Part shown: positions 58,664 through 64,000 of the stretch, piece after piece
Layout: every line of letters begins with the position of its first letter
Position numbering within the stretch: the first letter of the stretch is position 1
Origin: Oxalicibacterium flavum
Lineage (GTDB): Bacteria > Pseudomonadota > Gammaproteobacteria > Burkholderiales > Burkholderiaceae_D
NCBI RefSeq assembly: GCF_014635065.1
Contig: NZ_BMCG01000004.1
Span: 62,001-126,000 of the forward strand
Length of the DNA: 64,000 nucleotides
Direction of reading: 5' to 3'
Position numbers and translations under genes: made by a program
The notes under the pieces: model-generated
The model's input: only the letters and a program-made list of their open reading frames with translations
The model's database searches: none
What the model was told of the DNA's origin: nothing

Positions 58664-60544
58664 TTGGCTTCGCCAAATTCGAAAAAAAGCAGTCTTGCCG
58701 CATTGACCCTGGGTGCCGTCGGCATCGTCTATGGCGACATCGGCACCAGCCCCCTCTATGCAATGAAGGAGGTTTTCGCCGAAGGCCACGGCCTGGCGCT
58801 CACCCAAGAGAACGTGCTCGGCGTGGTCTCGCTGATCGTGTGGGGCCTGATCATCATCGTTTCCCTCAAGTACGTCACGCTCGTGCTGCGCGCCGACAAC
58901 CGCGGCGAGGGCGGCATCATGGCGCTGATGGCGCTGGCGCTGTCCTCGGTCGGGCGCAACTCCAAGCTCTACTTTCCGCTGCTGGTGATCGGTGTGTTCG
59001 GCACCACGCTGTTCTATGGCGATGGCGTCATCACGCCGGCGATCTCGGTGCTGTCGGCGGTCGAGGGCCTGAGTGTGGCCGCGCCCGGCTTTTCGCATTA
59101 CGTGGTGCCGGTCACGGTGGCGGTACTGACCGCGCTGTACGCACTGCAGGCGCGCGGCACGGCTGGCATCGGCAAGTGGTTTGGCCCGATCATGGTGGTG
59201 TGGTTCGCCACGCTGGCGATCCTCGGCCTCGTCAACATCGTCGCCTCGCCGCAGATCCTGCAGGCGCTCAATCCATGGCATGCGTTGCACTTTCTCGAAG
59301 GCAACCGCTTGCTGGCCTTTATCTCTCTGGGGGCGGTGGTACTGGCGTTCACCGGTGTCGAGGCGCTGTATGCCGATATGGGCCACTTCGGTCCCAAGCC
59401 GATGCGCGCCGCATGGTTCTTCGTCGCGTTTCCGGCGTTGGCGCTCAACTACCTGGGCCAGGGCGGCCTGCTGCTCGCGCATCCGGAAGCGGTCGACAAT
59501 CCCTTCTTCCAGCAGCTCGGCCCGTGGAGCGTGATTCCGCTGACGATTCTGGCGACGGCAGCGGCCGTGATCGCCTCGCAGGCGACCATCTCGGGCACCT
59601 TCTCGATGACCAAGCAGGCCATCGCGCTCGGCCTGCTGCCGCGCATGAAGATCGAATACACGTCGGCCAGCGAGATCGGCCAGATCTACATCCCGGTCGT
59701 CAACTGGCTGCAGCTGGCAGTGGTGCTGATGGTGGTGATCGGCTTCGGCTCGTCGTCGCTGCTGGCCGCTGCTTACGGCATCGCGGTGACCGCGACCATG
59801 ATGGTGACCACGCTGCTGACCTTCTTCGTGATCCGCTACCGCTGGAAATACAACCTCGCGCTGTGCATCTTCGCGACCGGCTTCTTCCTCGTCATCGACA
59901 TCGGCTTCCTGTCGGCCAACATGCTCAAGCTCACGCACGGCGGCTGGTTTCCGCTGCTGCTCGGCACGCTGCTGTTCACCATGATGCTGACCTGGAAGCG
60001 CGGCCGTGAACTGGTGGTCGAGAACCTGCAGAAGCATGCGATCCCGCTCGACGATTTCCTGACATCGCTGTTTGTCGATCCGCCCACGCGCGTGCCGGGC
60101 ACCGCCATCTTCATGCGCAGCGAATCGGACGGCGTGCCGCACGCGATGCTGCACAACCTGCTGCACAACAAGATCCTGCACGAGCGCGTGGTGTTCCTGA
60201 CCGTCTCGATGGCGGAAGTGCCTTACGTGCCGACCGAGGAACAGGTGCGCGTGCACAACCTCGGCAATGACTGTTATCAGATGGACGTGCTGTACGGCTT
60301 CAAGGACACGCCGGACATTCCATGGGCACTGGAATTGGCGCGCTTCCAGGGGCTCGGCTTCGAGATGATGGAAACCTCGTTCTTCATCGCGCGCCAGACC
60401 GTGGTGCCCAATCCCGACCGCGGCATGGCGCTGTGGCGCGAACACCTGTTCGTCACCATGTCGCGCCACGCGCGCGATGCGGCCGACTACTACCGGATTC
60501 CGTCGAACCGCGTGATCGAGCTCGGGACCAAGATCGAAATCTGA
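58664..60544 (+). CDS. kup: Low-affinity potassium transporter Kup
   Basis: A 626-aa KUP/HAK/KT family K+/H+ symporter, close to the 622 aa of E. coli Kup. About 12 helices follow the signature LTLGAVGIVYGDIGTSPLYA, then NRGEGGIMALMALAL, FYGDGVITPAISVLSAVEGL and GLLPRMKIEYTS. A cytoplasmic C-terminal domain ends the protein. No suitable ATG exists; TTG 58664 with TGGAG eight bases upstream gives the start MASPNSKKSSLAALTLG, and the upstream frame lacks similarity. The rare start may keep expression low. Single gene, divergent from ettA, with a terminator after it. Confidence 0.94.
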   Translation: MASPNSKKSSLAALTLGAVGIVYGDIGTSPLYAMKEVFAEGHGLALTQENVLGVVSLIVWGLIIIVSLKYVTLVLRADNRGEGGIMALMALALSSVGRNSKLYFPLLVIGVFGTTLFYGDGVITPAISVLSAVEGLSVAAPGFSHYVVPVTVAVLTALYALQARGTAGIGKWFGPIMVVWFATLAILGLVNIVASPQILQALNPWHALHFLEGNRLLAFISLGAVVLAFTGVEALYADMGHFGPKPMRAAWFFVAFPALALNYLGQGGLLLAHPEAVDNPFFQQLGPWSVIPLTILATAAAVIASQATISGTFSMTKQAIALGLLPRMKIEYTSASEIGQIYIPVVNWLQLAVVLMVVIGFGSSSLLAAAYGIAVTATMMVTTLLTFFVIRYRWKYNLALCIFATGFFLVIDIGFLSANMLKLTHGGWFPLLLGTLLFTMMLTWKRGRELVVENLQKHAIPLDDFLTSLFVDPPTRVPGTAIFMRSESDGVPHAMLHNLLHNKILHERVVFLTVSMAEVPYVPTEEQVRVHNLGNDCYQMDVLYGFKDTPDIPWALELARFQGLGFEMMETSFFIARQTVVPNPDRGMALWREHLFVTMSRHARDAADYYRIPSNRVIELGTKIEI

Positions 60545-60560
60545 TCGGAGGGGAAGACAT

Positions 60561-60589
60561 AAAAAAGCCGGCATCGCGCCGGCTTTTTT
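60561..60589. terminator. Bidirectional terminator between kup and rarD
   Basis: A perfect 12-bp stem (60561-60572 with 60578-60589) with A6 and T6 ends. It starts 16 bp after the kup stop and its right end touches the rarD stop. Confidence 0.87.
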
Positions 60590-61479
60590 CATGGCGTATC
60601 GTTTTTCCGCAGACGGCTGTAGTTGAGCCACAACCCATCCAGTGTGTACAAGGCCAGCGCCACCCAGATCGCCGCGAAGCCGATCAGGCGCGCGCCGCCG
60701 AACGGTTCGTTGTAGAGCCAGATGCCGACCAGCAGTTGCAAGGTCGGCGTCAGGTATTGCAGCAGGCCCATGGTCGAGAGCGGCACGCGGCGTGCGCCGG
60801 CGGCGAACATCAGCAGCGGTACGACGGTGATCGGGCCGGACAGCACCATCAATATTTGCGCCAGCGGCGAGGCGTCGGCAAAACCGTGCGCGCCCTGCGC
60901 GGTCATGAACAGCAGTGTGATGGCGGCCAGCGGGAACAGCACGGCGGTTTCGAGGGACAGGCCTTCGAGCGCGCCGAGCGCGGCGGTCTTGCGCAACAGG
61001 CCGTAGCCGCCGAAGGTGATGCCGAGCAGCAGGCTGATCCATGGCGGATGGCCGGCCTGCCAGGTCAGCCACAGCACGCCGACGGCGGCCATCGCGACCG
61101 CCGCCCATTGCAACCGGCGCAGGCGTTCGTGCAGGACGACGGCACCCAGCAGCACGTTGACCAGCGGTGTCATGAAATAGCCGAGGCTGGCATCGAGCAC
61201 GCGGTCGTGGTCGACCGACCAGATGTAGAGGAACCAGTTGCTGGAGAGAAGCAGCGCGCTGGCGGTGAAGCCGACCAGCACTTTCGGCTGGCGCAGCACC
61301 GGACCTATCCATGCCCATTGCCGGCGCACCGCGAGCACGCCGCCGAGAAAGACCAGCGAGAAGATCATGCGATAGAGCAGGATTTCGAGCGGCGGAATCT
61401 CGTGCAGCGACTTGAAATAGATCGGGAACATGCCCCAGATCGCGTAGGCGCCAAGTGCGAGCAGAATGCCGGGGTTCAT
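60589..61479 (-). CDS. rarD: RarD-type EamA transporter
   Basis: A 296-aa drug/metabolite-transporter protein with ten hydrophobic helices. The start MNPGILLALGAYAIWGMFPI, YFKSLHEIPPLEILLYRM, NWFLYIWSVDHDRVLDASLG, YFMTPLVNVLLG and LLQYLTPTLQLLVGIWLYNE are hallmarks of the RarD branch (chloramphenicol-sensitive protein). The transported substrate is not known; it is probably a metabolite exporter. ATG 61479 fits the family; a longer frame to 61512 is rejected. Single minus-strand gene. Confidence 0.93.
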   Translation of the reverse strand: MNPGILLALGAYAIWGMFPIYFKSLHEIPPLEILLYRMIFSLVFLGGVLAVRRQWAWIGPVLRQPKVLVGFTASALLLSSNWFLYIWSVDHDRVLDASLGYFMTPLVNVLLGAVVLHERLRRLQWAAVAMAAVGVLWLTWQAGHPPWISLLLGITFGGYGLLRKTAALGALEGLSLETAVLFPLAAITLLFMTAQGAHGFADASPLAQILMVLSGPITVVPLLMFAAGARRVPLSTMGLLQYLTPTLQLLVGIWLYNEPFGGARLIGFAAIWVALALYTLDGLWLNYSRLRKNDTP

Positions 61480-61611
61480 GTCGGATACCCCCTGTGCAGT
61501 GGCAGCAGGCAACGTCGAGGGGGAAGAATTGGCGAAGGCGTCATTATCCGCCCAATTCTGAAAAATCGCTGGCTGGTGTCATGGTCTTCAGCCGTGTCGG
61601 ACGCTTGCATG

Positions 61612-61640
61612 AAAAAAGACCGGCATGGCAGCCGGTCTTT
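61612..61640 (-). terminator. Terminator of the right-end TonB receptor gene
   Basis: A 10-bp stem (61615-61624 with 61631-61640) and, on the minus strand, a T6 run after it. It lies about 42 bp after the receptor stop at 61682. Confidence 0.83.
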
Positions 61641-61681
61641 ACGGGTCCTTCTTCACCCCGGCACGGGCCGGGCAGCGATGG

Positions 61682-63868
61682 CTAGAAGGAGTAGTTGGCG
61701 GAAACCCACAGGCGGCGTGGTTCCTGATTGTTGCGGTAGTTGGCGTATGTCGTGCCATTGACGACGGTCGCCGTGTTGAATGTCTTGTCGAACAGGTTGA
61801 AGACGGTGGCATTCAAGGAGAGGTTCTCGGAAACCTTGTAGGTGCCGCTCAGGTGGATCTGCGTGTAGCCTTTCCAGTCGCCGACCAGGTCGCGCACTTC
61901 ATGCGTGACACCGTCGATGGTCTGCGTGCCGCTGCGATAACCGGAACTGCGGTACTCGCCGCGAATCCATGTCGACAACTTGTCGCTTGCTTTCCAGCGC
62001 AGGTTGGCATTGAACATGTGCTTCGGCGTGTCGTTGATCGGATCGCCAATGCTGTCGCCGCTGCGCTGTTCGCTGTCCGTGTAGGTGTAGTTGGCGGCGA
62101 GACTCCAGTTCGGCGCGAACTGCCAGCGCGAGAACAGTTCGATTCCCTGGATCGTGGCTTTGTCGATGTTGACCGGACGGCGCAGGGTGAAGCTGTCCGC
62201 AGCGCCGCCGCTGGCGGGGTAGTTGCGATAACCCATGTCCCAGTAGCTGCCGAAACTGGCCAGATAGTCTTCGCATTCCGCTTCGTTGGTGGCGGTGTTG
62301 CAGCTGAGGGCGATTGGACCGGCGGATGTGCTGATGAAGTCCTTGTACTTGCTCTGGAAGATCGTGGCGCCGGCAGTGAACCCTTGCAGATTGTCGAAGA
62401 TCGCGCTGATCTCCGCATTGACGCTGGTTTCCGGCTCGAGATCGGGGTTGCCGATTTGCGGGGAGCGTCCCTGGCCGCTGACGGTATAGATGCCGTTGGT
62501 CAGGTATTCCAGTCGCGGAGCCTTGTAGCCGCCGCTGGCGCCGCCCTTGAGGGTCCAGTTGTCGTTGGCGCTCCATACCAGGTAGGCGCGCGGCGTGGTG
62601 TAGCCGCCGAAAGTGTCGTGGTCGTCATGCCGTACGCCGAGTGTCAGGGCGAGGTCCTGACGCAGGCGCCATTCATCTTCGAGGAAGACGCTGATCTGCC
62701 TGAACTTGGTTTCCTGCGGCAGCACGCCATCGGCCATTTTGGCATCCCAGTACTGGCCGCCGACCGTCAGGGTGTGGTTGTCGATCGCGGTTACGTACTT
62801 GGTATCGAAAATGAAGTCCTTGGCCGTCAGGTTGCGGTCGCCGCTGCGGCCGATCAGGCGTGCCGGGATCAGGCGTCCCAGTGTTTCCGTTTCGTTGTAG
62901 CTGAGGCTGGATTCAAGCAGCCCGGATGCAGTGCGCCAGTTGTGTGCGAGCAGAATCTTGTTGCGCTTGTATTCCTGTGCGGGGCCGTAGCCGCCGGCTG
63001 CACCGAGCGTGCCGAGCTGGCCTTCGCTGTTGTCGAACCAGTGGGTGCTCGAGTCGATATCCAGCCAGAGGTCGTGATCCTTGTTGGGCGTGAGCGTCAG
63101 CCGGGCGCCATAGGCATCGCTGCGCGATTTGGTTGCGTTGCGGCCCTGTGTCAGCTCATCGCCCTCGGTGCCATCGTCGAGTTCATAGGCGATATGCGAC
63201 TGGTCCCGGCTCGCCTTGCGGCCGCGGACCTGCAAGCCGAGCAGGCCTTCCTTGATCGGGCCGGACAGGAAGACTTCCGCCGATCGCGAGTCGCCGAACT
63301 TGGAATCTTCGAGGAAAGTGCCGTCCACGGTAACGGAACCGCTCCATTCCTTGCCGACCTTGCGCGTGATGATGTTGACGACGCCGCCCATCGCGTCTGA
63401 GCCGTACAGCGTGGCCATCGGGCCGCGTATGATCTCGATGCGCTCGATGGCCGATACCGGCGGCAGGAAGTTGTTGCGCGCCTCGCCGAAGCCGTTCGGA
63501 TAGATGTTGCCGGTGCTGTTCTGGCGGCGGCCGTCGATCAGGATCAGCGTGTAGTCGTTGTCGAGGCCGCGCATGCGAATGTTCAGACCGCCGGTTTTGC
63601 CTGCGCTGCCGCCGGTATCGATGCCTTCGACATCTGCCAGCGCATCGGCGATGCTGGTGACGCGCTTGGTTTCGAGGTCTTGTTTGGTGATGACGGTGAT
63701 GCTGGCGGGCGCATCCTTGATCTGCTGTTCAAAGCCGGATGCGCTGACGACGATTTCCTGCAGTTGCTGTTCGGACGTATCTTGCGCATGCGCGAGCGGG
63801 GCGGTTAATGTGGCCGCGGCAAGTGTCCATGTGCGGATTGTGCCTGCCCGTTTTTTGCTTTTTGGCAT
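61682..63868 (-). CDS. TonB-dependent outer-membrane receptor (catecholate siderophore/colicin-I-receptor type)
   Basis: A 728-aa receptor. A signal peptide (TWTLAAATLTAPLAHAQD) is followed by the TonB box region (LQEIVVSASGFEQ), the plug (DAPASITVITKQDLETKRVT, LNIRMRGLDNDYTLILIDGR, IERIEIIRGPMATLYGSDAM, GGVVNIITRK) and the barrel ending ANYRNNQEPRRLWVSANYSF. The plug with its NGFGEARNNFLPP segment resembles FepA/BfrA/CirA-type receptors for catecholate siderophores. A cysteine pair occurs in an extracellular loop (SCNTATNEAECEDY). ATG 63868 has GGGAGATATC upstream; no Fur box is visible in the 132 bp left in the window. Confidence 0.92.
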   Translation of the reverse strand: MPKSKKRAGTIRTWTLAAATLTAPLAHAQDTSEQQLQEIVVSASGFEQQIKDAPASITVITKQDLETKRVTSIADALADVEGIDTGGSAGKTGGLNIRMRGLDNDYTLILIDGRRQNSTGNIYPNGFGEARNNFLPPVSAIERIEIIRGPMATLYGSDAMGGVVNIITRKVGKEWSGSVTVDGTFLEDSKFGDSRSAEVFLSGPIKEGLLGLQVRGRKASRDQSHIAYELDDGTEGDELTQGRNATKSRSDAYGARLTLTPNKDHDLWLDIDSSTHWFDNSEGQLGTLGAAGGYGPAQEYKRNKILLAHNWRTASGLLESSLSYNETETLGRLIPARLIGRSGDRNLTAKDFIFDTKYVTAIDNHTLTVGGQYWDAKMADGVLPQETKFRQISVFLEDEWRLRQDLALTLGVRHDDHDTFGGYTTPRAYLVWSANDNWTLKGGASGGYKAPRLEYLTNGIYTVSGQGRSPQIGNPDLEPETSVNAEISAIFDNLQGFTAGATIFQSKYKDFISTSAGPIALSCNTATNEAECEDYLASFGSYWDMGYRNYPASGGAADSFTLRRPVNIDKATIQGIELFSRWQFAPNWSLAANYTYTDSEQRSGDSIGDPINDTPKHMFNANLRWKASDKLSTWIRGEYRSSGYRSGTQTIDGVTHEVRDLVGDWKGYTQIHLSGTYKVSENLSLNATVFNLFDKTFNTATVVNGTTYANYRNNQEPRRLWVSANYSF

Positions 63869-64000
63869 GTGATATCTCCCAGTGCGAGTAGAAATGGACT
63901 GGCTGGCTACTGCGGGAGGGAACTGCCGGGGGAGATGGCGAGAAACCGGGAGCGCTTGGCTGGCTGTTGAAAAACTCACAAAATCCTAACATCCCGCTCA

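Noticed and set aside
58442-61318. A 958-codon minus-strand frame opposite kup.
   Set aside because: Arg/His/Gln-rich shadow sequence; kup on the plus strand is unambiguous.

Overview
The window looks like chromosomal DNA from a betaproteobacterium of the order Burkholderiales, probably close to Oxalobacteraceae (Herbaspirillum/Noviherbaspirillum type). The family is inferred from protein style, high G+C, dense coding, paired malate:quinone oxidoreductases, cyanophycin synthetases and NrsF/ECF sigma pairs. No marker gene fixes the genus. Nothing indicates a plasmid or phage. A few patches are visibly A+T-richer and probably acquired: the receptor fragment at 1-453, the DUF6602 gene beside tRNA-Arg, and the middle of a siderophore receptor near 32.7-33.4 kb.

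Layout. 0-5.7 kb: receptor fragment, tandem mqo paralogues, queH and a DUF4202 gene. 5.8-18.0 kb: the most interesting block. A GAF/AAA+/Fis sigma-54 activator is followed by four activator-like octamers at exact 11-bp spacing and a textbook -24/-12 promoter. Next come an OsmC-like protein, an acyl-CoA-dehydrogenase-fold flavoprotein and a rubredoxin/rubredoxin-reductase fusion. A PAS histidine kinase/LuxR regulator pair, a CmpA/NrtA-type ABC importer and cyanase (CynS) follow. A persulfide-dioxygenase-like hydrolase and a TauE/SafE exporter close the block. I read it as nitrogen-regulated uptake and breakdown of cyanate, possibly made on site from a nitrogen/sulfur compound such as thiocyanate. 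The cyanate part is well supported; the precursor is inference.

18.2-31.6 kb: tRNA-Asp and tRNA-Val, then a PACE-type efflux protein, MscS-family channel, proline iminopeptidase, lipoproteins, a flavin disulfide oxidoreductase, a DUF883/YqjE/YqjK-like envelope-stress operon, a cytochrome c5, tRNA-Arg with an A+T-rich DUF6602 gene, an FNR-box-controlled universal stress protein and a CBS protein. 31.7-36.0 kb: Fur-controlled siderophore receptor with PepSY and DUF3325 membrane proteins. 36.6-44.3 kb: cyanophycin locus with cphA, a cphA-prime paralogue lacking the Mur P-loop lysine, and a divergent ABC exporter plus DUF1854 protein.

44.4-64 kb: nitronate monooxygenase-like enzyme, a GDT1-family manganese exporter behind a yybP-ykoY riboswitch, two copies of an ECF-sigma/NrsF module (the second facing a Met/Lys/Asp repeat protein with a matching ECF promoter), diguanylate cyclase, cupin, aldo/keto reductase, a 112-bp MITE-like element, chemoreceptor, EttA, Kup, RarD and a TonB-dependent receptor reading in from the right. 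Promoter, operator and riboswitch calls were made by eye. No homology search or folding was run.
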